A DNA stretch of 64,000 nt from CAVYBY01 sp963766935 (GTDB lineage: Bacteria; Actinomycetota; UBA4738; HRBIN12). Both the position numbers and the translations under genes were made by a program. The stretch covers positions 1 through 64,000 of the forward strand of contig CAVYBY010000003.1 of assembly GCA_963766935.1 (NCBI GenBank), in the 5' to 3' direction. Positions 57,194 through 64,000 of this stretch are shown piece after piece (position 1 is the stretch's first letter; every line of letters begins with the position of its first letter). Under the pieces are notes generated by a model, which worked only from the letters and a program-made list of their open reading frames with translations, did no database searches and had not been told where the DNA came from.

Positions 57194-58027
57194 TCAGCGA
57201 ATGAGCCGGTCGAGCCGCCGGTCCGACAATCGGCGGCCGCCCGTCTGGCACGTCGGACAGTAGGTCACCTCGTGGCTCTCGTAGGAGACCCGGCGGAGGT
57301 CGTCGCCGCAGACCGGGCACGGCTCGCCGTAGTGGCCGTGCACCGTGAAATGGTCGCCGAGCTTGGTCGGCAGCCCGCCGGTCCGGCCGCGCTCGAGGAT
57401 GGTCGCCTCGGCCAGGACGTCGCGCACCGCCGCGACGAGCCGCTCGCGCTCCTGTTCGCCCAACGACGCGAGCGTTGCGTAGGGCGACAGCTTGGCCCGG
57501 TGCAGGGCGTCGTCGGAGTAGCCGCGGCCGATGCCGGCGAGCGTCCGCTGGTCGCGCAGGATCGTGTGCACCCGCCGGCCGTCGTCGCTCGTTCGCAGCA
57601 GCTCCGCCGCCTGGTCGGAGTCCGCCTCCGGTCCGAGCTTGGCGAGCGGTCCGTCGTCGCCGTCGGCGAGGACCCACAACCCGGCCTTGCGCTGCGTTCC
57701 GAACTCTTTGACGAGGATCGACGGCCGCCCGGCGAACCGCAGCCGCGCAACCCGTCCGCGCGGGCGCGTCGACTTCGGCGGATCCTCGAGATCGATCCGC
57801 CCGCCCTGGGACAGATGCACGAGGATTCGCGGACCGGCGAGATCGAAAACGAGGAACTTGCCCCGCCGCCCGACACCGGAGAGCGCGCGGCCCTCGACCT
57901 CGCCCGGACGCGGAGCGAACGTCTTCAGCGACGAGAACTGGAGCAGCTCGACGCGCTCGAGGACCCCGCCGGCAAGAGCGGCGTCCAGCCGCTCGGCCAG
58001 CGCCTGCATCTGCGGCAGCTCGGGCAC
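57194..58027 (-). CDS. Fpg/Nei family DNA glycosylase
   Basis: A 277-residue base-excision glycosylase/AP lyase. It starts MPELPQMQALAERL, with the catalytic Pro2 and Glu3 kept. The helix-two-turn-helix is in IGRGYSDDALHRAKLSP, and the C-terminal zinc finger is CPVCGDDLRRVSYESHEVTY followed by CPTCQTGGR. It removes oxidised bases; the Nei2/Fpg split is unclear because MPELPE is changed to MPELPQ. It lies 4 bases after the group II decarboxylase gene. Confidence 0.92.
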   Translation of the reverse strand: MPELPQMQALAERLDAALAGGVLERVELLQFSSLKTFAPRPGEVEGRALSGVGRRGKFLVFDLAGPRILVHLSQGGRIDLEDPPKSTRPRGRVARLRFAGRPSILVKEFGTQRKAGLWVLADGDDGPLAKLGPEADSDQAAELLRTSDDGRRVHTILRDQRTLAGIGRGYSDDALHRAKLSPYATLASLGEQERERLVAAVRDVLAEATILERGRTGGLPTKLGDHFTVHGHYGEPCPVCGDDLRRVSYESHEVTYCPTCQTGGRRLSDRRLDRLIR

Positions 58028-58031
58028 CGGC

Positions 58032-59423
58032 TCAACCGGCCGGCTCGTCGGCCGCCGCGCGCACGATGTCGACGCACTCGTCGATCCGGTCCTTGTGCGT
58101 GCGGTGGCTGAGGATGCAGGCGCGCAGCACGTAGCGCCCGCCGATCATCGTGCTCGACAGGAACACGCGCTTCGAGGCGTTGATCCGCTCGAGGAACCGC
58201 CGCTGCGCGTCGTCGTCGGCACCGGCGAGCCGGAACGGAACCACGGTGAGCTGCGGCGCCCATGGGATCTCGATCCGCGGATCCTCGGACAGCCGGCGGG
58301 CCAGGTGCTCGGTCAGATCCAGCTTCTCGTCGAGGGCTTCGCGGAACGCCGAGACGCCGTGAAGAAGCAGCGGCAGCCACACGCGCAGGCCCCGGACGTC
58401 GCGCGAGAGCTCCGGCGAGTACTCGCTGAAGTTCGGGAGCTCGCCCTCGGCCATCAAATCTTGAAGGTACGCCGCGCCTTCGTAGTGCGCCGCTCGCAGC
58501 GCTTCGCCGTCGCGCACGACGAGCGAGCCGGTCCCGTAGGGCAGGAACAGTCCCTTGTGCGGGTCGAGCGTCACCGAGTCGGCGCGGTCGATCCCTCGGA
58601 ACCGTTCGCGTCCGCGTTCGGTGAGCACGAAGAAGCCGCCGTAGGCACCGTCGACGTGCATCCACAGACCCTCGTCGCGAGCCACGTCGGCGACCCGGTC
58701 CAGCGGATCGACGGCGCCCGTGTTCGTCGTCCCGGCGCTGGGCACGACGAGAAACGGCCTGAGTCCCGCCGCTCGGTCGGCCCGCACCATCGAGCCCAGC
58801 GCATCGGGATCCATCCGCAGCCGGTCGTCGGTCGGCACCAGCCTCAGGTTCCGTCTGGCGAACCCCGCGATCGTGGCGGCCTTCGAGATCGAGGCATGAA
58901 CCTGCTCGCTCACGTAATAGGTCCCGTCCAGGAAGTCCTCGCCGAGCTTGTGGTGACGCGCCGTCACGATCGCCGAGAGGTTGGCCATCGAGCCGCCGGA
59001 CGTGAGGATGCCCCGCGCGTCCTCGGGGTAGCCGAACAGGTCGCAGATCCACCGCACGACGTTCTGCTCGATCTGGACCATCCCCGGCGAGGGGACCCAC
59101 AGGTTGACGAACCGGTTGACGCCGAGCGTCAAGAAGTCGGCCAGCGCGGCCGCGAACAGCCCGCCGCCCGGGATGTACGCGAGATACCCGGGCCCGGCCG
59201 GCTCGTAGGCGTTGGCGGCGGCGATGCGGAATTCCTCGAAAGCGTCCTCGAACGAACCGCCGACCTCGGGCGGCGACGCACGCAGGCCGCGCGCCGCCTC
59301 GGCCGCGTGTTCGCTCGAATCGGCGGGCGCCGCGTCGAGGCCTTGGAGGAACTCGACGATGTACTCGACGGCCGTCGCCCCCATGGCGCGCATGTCCTCG
59401 GGCGCCGGGTCCAGCGGATACAC
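58032..59423 (-). CDS. Group II PLP-dependent decarboxylase
   Basis: A 463-residue fold I enzyme of the aromatic-amino-acid / glutamate decarboxylase group. ILTSGGSMANLSAIVTARHH, MHVDGAYGGFFVL and the PLP Lys in SVTLDPHKGLFLPYG are conserved. Substrate is not determined; Trp, Tyr, Phe, Asp or Glu are possible. The 4-base spacing to the agmatinase-like gene and to the DNA glycosylase makes an operon; a role in polyamine or amine metabolism fits the agmatinase partner, but is inference. Confidence 0.9.
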   Translation of the reverse strand: MYPLDPAPEDMRAMGATAVEYIVEFLQGLDAAPADSSEHAAEAARGLRASPPEVGGSFEDAFEEFRIAAANAYEPAGPGYLAYIPGGGLFAAALADFLTLGVNRFVNLWVPSPGMVQIEQNVVRWICDLFGYPEDARGILTSGGSMANLSAIVTARHHKLGEDFLDGTYYVSEQVHASISKAATIAGFARRNLRLVPTDDRLRMDPDALGSMVRADRAAGLRPFLVVPSAGTTNTGAVDPLDRVADVARDEGLWMHVDGAYGGFFVLTERGRERFRGIDRADSVTLDPHKGLFLPYGTGSLVVRDGEALRAAHYEGAAYLQDLMAEGELPNFSEYSPELSRDVRGLRVWLPLLLHGVSAFREALDEKLDLTEHLARRLSEDPRIEIPWAPQLTVVPFRLAGADDDAQRRFLERINASKRVFLSSTMIGGRYVLRACILSHRTHKDRIDECVDIVRAAADEPAG

Positions 59424-59427
59424 GGTC

Positions 59428-60462
59428 TCAGGAGCCCTTCAGGGCCAGCGCCGAGAGCGCCTCGAGCACGCAGCGGTGCGCGAGCATCGCGGTGACCCCG
59501 GCCTGGTCGTAGGGCGGCGAGACCTCGACCACGTCCATCCCGGCGAGGTCCACGGTGGACACGATCTGCCGTACGGCCCGAAGGAGCTCGCGCGGCAGCA
59601 TCCCGCCCGGCTCCGGCGTGCCCGTCCCCGGCGCCATGCCCGGATCGACGACATCGACGTCGATCGAGAGATAGATGCGGTCGGGACCGTCCAGCGCCTC
59701 CGCGATGGCGTCGGCGATGACGGCCTCGCTCCCCCGCTCCTCGATCTCGACCATCCGGTGCCAGCGCATGCCCTGCTCGTTCATCCAGTCGAAGGTCGCG
59801 CGCTCGGGCCAGTAGCCGCGAAGCCCGACCTGGACGAAGTTCCGCCCCGCGACCCAGCCCTCCTCGATCAGCCGGCGCATCGGCGCCCCGTGCGAGACGA
59901 GCGAGCCCCACACGTCGGCGGCGGAGCCCGTGTCGGCGTGCGCGTCGAAATGGACGATCCCGACGGACCTCGGAGTGTTCGCGCGGGCCACCGCGGCCGC
60001 GGACGGATACGTGATGGAGTGATCGCCGCCGATGACCATCGGGATGGCCCCGGTCTTTGCCGCCCGCCAGACCTTCTCGTGGATCACCCGCAGTCCGCGC
60101 ACGAATCGCGCCGGGACGACCGGCGCGTCGCCGGCGTCGACGACGCGAACCCGGTCGAGCACCGAGGTCTCGAGCTGGATCGAGTACAGGTCGGCGGCGT
60201 GATACGTGGCCTGCCGGACGGCCCGCGGACCGAACCGGGCGCCGGGGCGGTTCGAGACGCCGGCGTCGAGCGGCGCGCCGACGATCACGACCTGGGCGCC
60301 GCTCGGTCCGATCTCGTCGTCGGTGACGGCGGGCACTTTCTGAAAGGTGGTTGACCCGACATAGCTCGGCAGCTCGTAGTCGGAGAACTCCGTGTATTCG
60401 TCGTCCACATCCCATTCCGAACGATCGATGCGGAATCCTTCGGGGAACTCGGTCACGCGCAA
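59428..60462 (-). CDS. Agmatinase-like ureohydrolase
   Basis: A 344-residue arginase-fold enzyme. The dimanganese ligands are all visible: GGDHSITYPS (His148), FDAHADTGS (Asp173, His175, Asp177) and LSIDVDVVDPGMAPGTGTPE. The family cleaves agmatine, arginine or guanidino acids to urea and an amine. The N-terminal 45 residues are longer than usual. A class II decarboxylase downstream could supply or use its product, so a putrescine or guanidino catabolic pair is plausible. Confidence 0.9.
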   Translation of the reverse strand: MRVTEFPEGFRIDRSEWDVDDEYTEFSDYELPSYVGSTTFQKVPAVTDDEIGPSGAQVVIVGAPLDAGVSNRPGARFGPRAVRQATYHAADLYSIQLETSVLDRVRVVDAGDAPVVPARFVRGLRVIHEKVWRAAKTGAIPMVIGGDHSITYPSAAAVARANTPRSVGIVHFDAHADTGSAADVWGSLVSHGAPMRRLIEEGWVAGRNFVQVGLRGYWPERATFDWMNEQGMRWHRMVEIEERGSEAVIADAIAEALDGPDRIYLSIDVDVVDPGMAPGTGTPEPGGMLPRELLRAVRQIVSTVDLAGMDVVEVSPPYDQAGVTAMLAHRCVLEALSALALKGS

Positions 60463-60486
60463 CCCCTCTGCCGGTGAGGGCAGAGC

Positions 60487-61848
60487 CTACCGTGGGATGC
60501 CGAGCTCGTCGGCCGCCTGCCCGAACACGCCGCCCAGCGCGCGCGTGCCCGTCGGGAATGCCCGGACCGTGTCGGCAAGCACCGCGAGCGGGATGCGCTG
60601 CTTGATCGCGAGCACCGCTTCCCCGATCAGCTCCGACGCGGCCGGCCCGGCCACGAAGACGCCGCAGAGCACTCCGGCCTCCCGGTCGACGACCGCCGTG
60701 AGGTGGCCCGAGGACCCCTCGATCGTGAAGCCGCGGGAGGTCGTGGCGAACTCCTGCGACCGCTCGAACGCGTCGATCCCCCGCTCGCGGGCTTCCTCGA
60801 CCGTGAGACCGACCGCACCGGTCTCGGGGTCGGTGAACGTCGCGCGCGGGATCGAGGAGAGATCTGCCCGGGCCGGCTGCCCCAGCGCGGAGCGCATGGC
60901 GAGCCGCCCCTCGTAGTCGGCGACGTGGGTGAACTGCAGACCCCCGGCGGCATCGCCCGCGATCCAGAGGCCGTCGCCGATCCGCAAGGACTCGTCGGGC
61001 GTGGCCCCGCCGCGCTCGTCGAGCACGACGCCGGACGCCTCGAGCCCGAGCGCCCGAAGGTCGGCGGGGCGGCGCCCGGTCGCGACGAGCAGCTCGGCGC
61101 CGTCGACGACCGAACCGTCGGACAGATGGACCCGCCGGCCCGCCCCGCCGCGCTCCGCCCGCTCGGCTCGGACCCCCGTTCGCACGTCGATCCCGTCGGC
61201 CTGGAGCGCCGCCGCGACCGTCTCGGAGCTCTTCGGATGGTCGCGGGCAAGGATCCGGTCCGAGGACTCCACGAGAGAGACCCTCGCGCCGAACCTGGCA
61301 AAGGCCTGCGCCAGCTCCACCCCGACGGGTCCCCCGCCGAGCACGACGAGGCTCGACGGCAGCTCGCGGGTCGAGGTCGCGTCGCGGCTCGTCCAGAACC
61401 CTGCCTGCGCGAGCCCATCGATCGGTGGGACGACCGGCACCGCACCGGCCGCCACGACGATCGCGCGCGTCTCGACGGTCTCGGTCCCCCCGCCGTCGAG
61501 GCGAACTTCCACGCGCCCGGGGGAGACGACGGTCGCGGCCCCGCGGAGGAATCTGGCGCCTGCCTTCTCGAGGGCCAGGACATGCCCGCTGTCGTCGGGA
61601 AACGGGATCCCCTCGCGGCTGATCATCCAGTCGCGGCGATCCGAGGCGCGCTGCCAGGGGTAGGCCCGCCCGTCGTGGCGTTGCTTTGCCGCGTCCAGCA
61701 GGGTCTTCGAGGGCATGCACGCCCAGAACGGACACTCGCCGCCGACCAGCTCGCGCTCGATCGCGACGACGTCGGCTCCGAGCCCGGCCCCCAGCAGCGC
61801 CGCGGCTTCGCCGCCGGCGCCCAGTCCGATCACCGCGACGTCGTGCAT
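60487..61848 (-). CDS. Flavoprotein disulfide reductase family, C-terminal dyad absent
   Basis: A 453-residue class I disulfide-reductase-like flavoprotein. VIGLGAGGEAAALLGAGLGA binds FAD, the redox pair is Cys39/Cys44 in GGECPFWACMPSK, and LVVLGGGPVGVELAQAFARF binds NAD(P)H. The usual C-terminal His-Pro-Thr...Glu dyad of lipoamide or mercuric reductases reads RAFPTGTRALG, with Phe for His and Arg for Glu. So it may use thiols poorly and reduce another acceptor. It begins 25 bases upstream of no partner gene; the agmatinase lies 24 bases downstream. Confidence 0.87.
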   Translation of the reverse strand: MHDVAVIGLGAGGEAAALLGAGLGADVVAIERELVGGECPFWACMPSKTLLDAAKQRHDGRAYPWQRASDRRDWMISREGIPFPDDSGHVLALEKAGARFLRGAATVVSPGRVEVRLDGGGTETVETRAIVVAAGAVPVVPPIDGLAQAGFWTSRDATSTRELPSSLVVLGGGPVGVELAQAFARFGARVSLVESSDRILARDHPKSSETVAAALQADGIDVRTGVRAERAERGGAGRRVHLSDGSVVDGAELLVATGRRPADLRALGLEASGVVLDERGGATPDESLRIGDGLWIAGDAAGGLQFTHVADYEGRLAMRSALGQPARADLSSIPRATFTDPETGAVGLTVEEARERGIDAFERSQEFATTSRGFTIEGSSGHLTAVVDREAGVLCGVFVAGPAASELIGEAVLAIKQRIPLAVLADTVRAFPTGTRALGGVFGQAADELGIPR

Positions 61849-61871
61849 GGGCTGGTCCTTTCGACGCCGAT

Positions 61872-61897
61872 GGCGGGCCCGCCGAAGCGGGCCCGCC
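61872..61897 (-). terminator. Terminator of the betaine importer operon
   Basis: GGCGGGCCCGC-CGAA-GCGGGCCCGCC is a perfect 11-bp stem with a CGAA tetraloop, ten bases after the binding-protein stop on the minus strand. No T-run follows. It separates the importer from the disulfide reductase gene. Confidence 0.7.
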
Positions 61898-61906
61898 GGT
61901 CCGGCG

Positions 61907-62848
61907 CTAGATCAGCGACTTCGCTTGGATGAACGCCGCGGCAACGTCGGCGACGTCCTTCTGGTCGTTCTGGATCTGGCCGATCATGCCGATCATGTCG
62001 TCGTCGGTCAGCGACGCCGTCACCGGGTCGAGCAGCGCCCGGAGCTCGTCCGTCGCAGCTTCCTTGCGGACGAGCGGGACGAAGTTCCCCGCCGGTTGAA
62101 GGTTCTTGTCGTCCTGGAGCACGACCCACGGCTTCACGGCGAGATCGGGATCGAGCGACCCGAGCTCCGCGACGTCGATGGCGCCGCTTTGGAGCGCCGC
62201 CTTCATCGGCTGGCTGTCGTAGTCGAGCGGCTTGAAGTCACCGAAGACGACGCCGTAGACGTCCTTCATCCCGGGCGCGCAGAAGTCCGCGGTCGGGCAC
62301 TCGGCGGGCGCGCCGAGCGTCAGGTCGCCGGCCACGGGAGCGAGATCGCTCATCGAGGCGACGCCCAGGCCATCGGCGTTCTCCTTGGTCATCGTGAACG
62401 CGTTCGTGCTGTTGGCCGGCGAGTAGGCGAACGTCTCGAACCCCTTCGCCACGGCCGCCGTCTGCAACCGTGCCGCGACGTCGGCCGGCGCCCCCGTGGT
62501 GTCGGCGTTCGGGTCGAGGGCCGGCAGCTCGTAAGCCAGATATTCGGGCTTGAGATCGATGTCGCCCGACGTCAGGGCCTTGTCCCCCGCCTCCCGCGAG
62601 TCGATGGAGAGCTCGCGGTGCACCGTGTAGCCCGCCGCCTCCAGCACCTGCGCGTAGATCTCTGCCACCACCTGGTTCTCCGCCCCTGCGAAGGACGTCC
62701 CGACGGTGATCTCCCCCTTCGGCGGCGCAGAGCTGGTGTCTCCGCCGCTCGGAGTTGTGTCGCCCCCACCCGACCCGCACGCAGCGACGACGATGGTCAT
62801 CGCCACGAACGCGGCCGCCCCGGGGACGATCATGCGGTGATGCCGCAT
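61907..62848 (-). CDS. Glycine betaine/choline ABC importer, binding protein
   Basis: A 313-residue OpuBC/ProX-type substrate-binding lipoprotein. The signal peptide ends in VVAACGSGGG (lipobox Cys). The mature protein has ITVGTSFAGAENQVVAEIYA, YTVHRELSIDSREAG and LKPEYLAYELPALDP, typical of quaternary-amine binding proteins. GGAGGAGGG lies upstream of ATG 62848. It follows the permease gene by 113 bases, with a small hairpin between them. It should deliver betaine or choline to the two permeases. Confidence 0.9.
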   Translation of the reverse strand: MRHHRMIVPGAAAFVAMTIVVAACGSGGGDTTPSGGDTSSAPPKGEITVGTSFAGAENQVVAEIYAQVLEAAGYTVHRELSIDSREAGDKALTSGDIDLKPEYLAYELPALDPNADTTGAPADVAARLQTAAVAKGFETFAYSPANSTNAFTMTKENADGLGVASMSDLAPVAGDLTLGAPAECPTADFCAPGMKDVYGVVFGDFKPLDYDSQPMKAALQSGAIDVAELGSLDPDLAVKPWVVLQDDKNLQPAGNFVPLVRKEAATDELRALLDPVTASLTDDDMIGMIGQIQNDQKDVADVAAAFIQAKSLI

Positions 62849-62961
62849 GGGTATCCCTCCTCTTTCCCCTCCGGGTCCGGCCGATCCGGACCTCCTCAGG
62901 GGAGCCCGCACCCTATCAGCGACCACTTCGGGGGCGCACCCCACGCGCCTCCGCACGTCCC

Positions 62962-63678
62962 CTATGCCGTGCGCGCCGCCTCCCGGCTCCCGGCGGCCGT
63001 ACCGACCCGGTCGATCCGCCGTGCCAGCAGAGAGAACGCCCCTTCGACGAGCATCGCCAACGCGGCGACGAGATACACGCCGCCGATCATCATCGGCTGG
63101 TCCTGCTGCGCGAACCCGTCGACGATCGGCCGCCCCAGGCCGCCGCCGGCGATCACCGCGGCGAGCGTCGCGGTCGCGATGATCTGAAGCGCCGCGATCC
63201 GAAGACCCGTGAGGATGAGCGGCATCCCGATCGGCATCTCCACCGTCCTCAGCAGCTGCCCTCCGGTGAGCCCCATGCCGCGGGCCGCCTCTTTGACGTC
63301 CGGGTCGACGCCCCGGATTCCGACGGCCGTGTTGACGAGGATCGGCGGAATCCCCAGAACCGTCAGAGCGATGAGGGTCGGGAGAATCCCGAACGAGAGC
63401 CCGGGCGCGATGCGAAGGACCACCAGGAACGCGAGAGCAAGAACCGCGAACGTCGGGATCGCGCGTGCCGCGCCCGCGAACTGGACGACGGCCACCTCGG
63501 CGATCCGCGTTCGCGCGTGCCCGGCCGCCAGACCCACCGGCAGGGCGATCGCGGTCGCGGCGCCGAGCCCGGCGGCGGAGAGCACGAGGTGCTGGGCGAT
63601 GCAGGTGAACACCCCGTCGAGCCCGTGGCGGTGCCCCGGGTCGATCACCCACCGCAGGGCCTCCCAGAACACGCTCAC
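62962..63678 (-). CDS. Betaine/choline ABC importer permease
   Basis: A 238-residue permease with about six TM helices. PTLIALTVLGIPPILVNTAV and the EAA loop VKEAARGMGLTGGQLLRTVE are typical of the OpuB/ProW family, where the loop couples to the ATPase. GTG 63678 is coupled to the preceding permease by GTGA. No ATPase gene is seen yet; it is presumably upstream, beyond the right edge. Confidence 0.9.
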   Translation of the reverse strand: MSVFWEALRWVIDPGHRHGLDGVFTCIAQHLVLSAAGLGAATAIALPVGLAAGHARTRIAEVAVVQFAGAARAIPTFAVLALAFLVVLRIAPGLSFGILPTLIALTVLGIPPILVNTAVGIRGVDPDVKEAARGMGLTGGQLLRTVEMPIGMPLILTGLRIAALQIIATATLAAVIAGGGLGRPIVDGFAQQDQPMMIGGVYLVAALAMLVEGAFSLLARRIDRVGTAAGSREAARTA

Positions 63679-63998
63679 GGCCGCGCATCCCGGACCAGCC
63701 GCGTCCACGGGCTGAGCGAGCGCTGCAGCAGCAGGAGCAGCCCCTCGGCGAGCAGGGCCAGCGCCGAGGAGAGCACCGCGCCGAGGAGGATCTCCGTGGT
63801 GAAGAACGTCCGCAGCCCTTCGAAGATGAACATCCCGAAGCCGCCCCGCCCGATGAGTCCCCCGACGGTCACGAGGCCGATCGTCGAAACGGTCGCGATC
63901 CGGACACCGGCGATGATGGCCGGCATCGCGAGCGGCACCTCGACGCGCCACAGACGCTGGCCCTGCGTGAACCCCATGCCGCGCGCGGCCTCCCGGAC
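63675..63998 (-). CDS. Second betaine importer permease, 5' end missing
   Basis: The last 107 residues of another OpuB-type permease; the frame is open at the right edge. It shows the EAA loop VREAARGMGFTQGQRLWRVE and a glycine-rich helix TIGLVTVGGLIGRGGFGMFI. With the following permease it would form the heterodimeric membrane part of the importer. Confidence 0.9.
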   Translation of the reverse strand, partial: VREAARGMGFTQGQRLWRVEVPLAMPAIIAGVRIATVSTIGLVTVGGLIGRGGFGMFIFEGLRTFFTTEILLGAVLSSALALLAEGLLLLLQRSLSPWTRLVRDARP

Positions 63999-64000
63999 GT

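Noticed and set aside
1..64000. CRISPR arrays, phage genes, toxin-antitoxin pairs and secondary-metabolite clusters
   Set aside because: No spaced direct repeats, no integrase, capsid or Cas motifs, and no PKS/NRPS modules were seen; PhzF, SnoaL-like and MOSC proteins occur singly and do not make a cluster.

Overview
The window is very GC-rich (roughly 70 %), gene-dense DNA from the chromosome of an actinomycete-like bacterium, most likely an uncultured lineage of Actinomycetota. The pointers are: the gene order cysM-murI-MBL hydrolase-rph-rdgB, as in mycobacteria; a CysO/MoeB/Mec sulfur-carrier set; an InhA-like FabI; actinobacterial families such as DUF2630, DUF4333, DUF1345, RNHCP and a PrmC-related methyltransferase; many GTG starts; and tRNA genes mostly without encoded CCA. 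There is no phage, insertion sequence, integrase, CRISPR array or plasmid gene. It looks like ordinary chromosome with several small surprises.

Layout. 0-6 kb: a P1 peptidase (cut by the left edge), a lipoprotein, PhzF, RNHCP and GNAT proteins, an alpha/beta hydrolase, a TlyA-like methylase and three tRNAs (Pro, Gly, Arg). 6-12 kb: a membrane metallophosphoesterase, then a minus-strand operon of a betaine-homocysteine methyltransferase-like gene, a sarcosine oxidase-like gene, purE and purK. 11.6-17.9 kb: a five-gene minus-strand operon (two paralogous class III aminotransferases, an alpha/beta hydrolase, an M20 peptidase, a YcaQ-like protein) behind a promoter overlapped by a perfect TetR-type operator. 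18-24 kb: tRNA-His, tRNA-Lys and tRNA-Leu, a VOC protein, a PrmC relative, a small transcription unit with a 27-residue peptide, a TMEM175-type channel and a ClC-CBS-TrkA_C transporter. 24-36 kb: mostly single-gene accessory functions (AraC-DinB fusion, MOSC, methyltransferases, two Rossmann oxidoreductases, DUF1345, pirin, DUF1905/YdeI, a two-TM ion channel, an APH-like kinase, an orphan histidine kinase).

36-40 kb holds the conserved rdgB-rph-MBL-murI-cysM block. 40-44 kb holds two secreted beta-propeller-like proteins, the second with a malectin domain. A frameshifted methyltransferase follows, then cysO-moeB-mec, selD, a cNMP/CBS/DUF294 signalling protein, fabI, a DUF4333 lipoprotein, an SDR without the catalytic Tyr and a DUF885 protein. 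53-55 kb is a NatAB-like ABC exporter whose ATPase gene is frameshifted. 57-64 kb carries a Fpg/Nei glycosylase, a group II decarboxylase, an agmatinase-like ureohydrolase, an unusual disulfide reductase and an OpuB-type glycine betaine/choline importer cut by the right edge.

Themes. The likely osmolyte genes (importer at 62-64 kb, betaine/sarcosine enzymes at 9-11.6 kb) could form one import-and-demethylation route. CysM and CysO-MoeB-Mec should make cysteine on a protein thiocarboxylate, but the locus is split and CysO carries a Gln-Gly tail that must be removed. Genes in operons are very often coupled by 4-base ATGA or GTGA overlaps, which fixes many start codons. Three frameshifts in two genes (44.5-44.9 and 55.1 kb) all lie in G/C runs and may be sequence errors.
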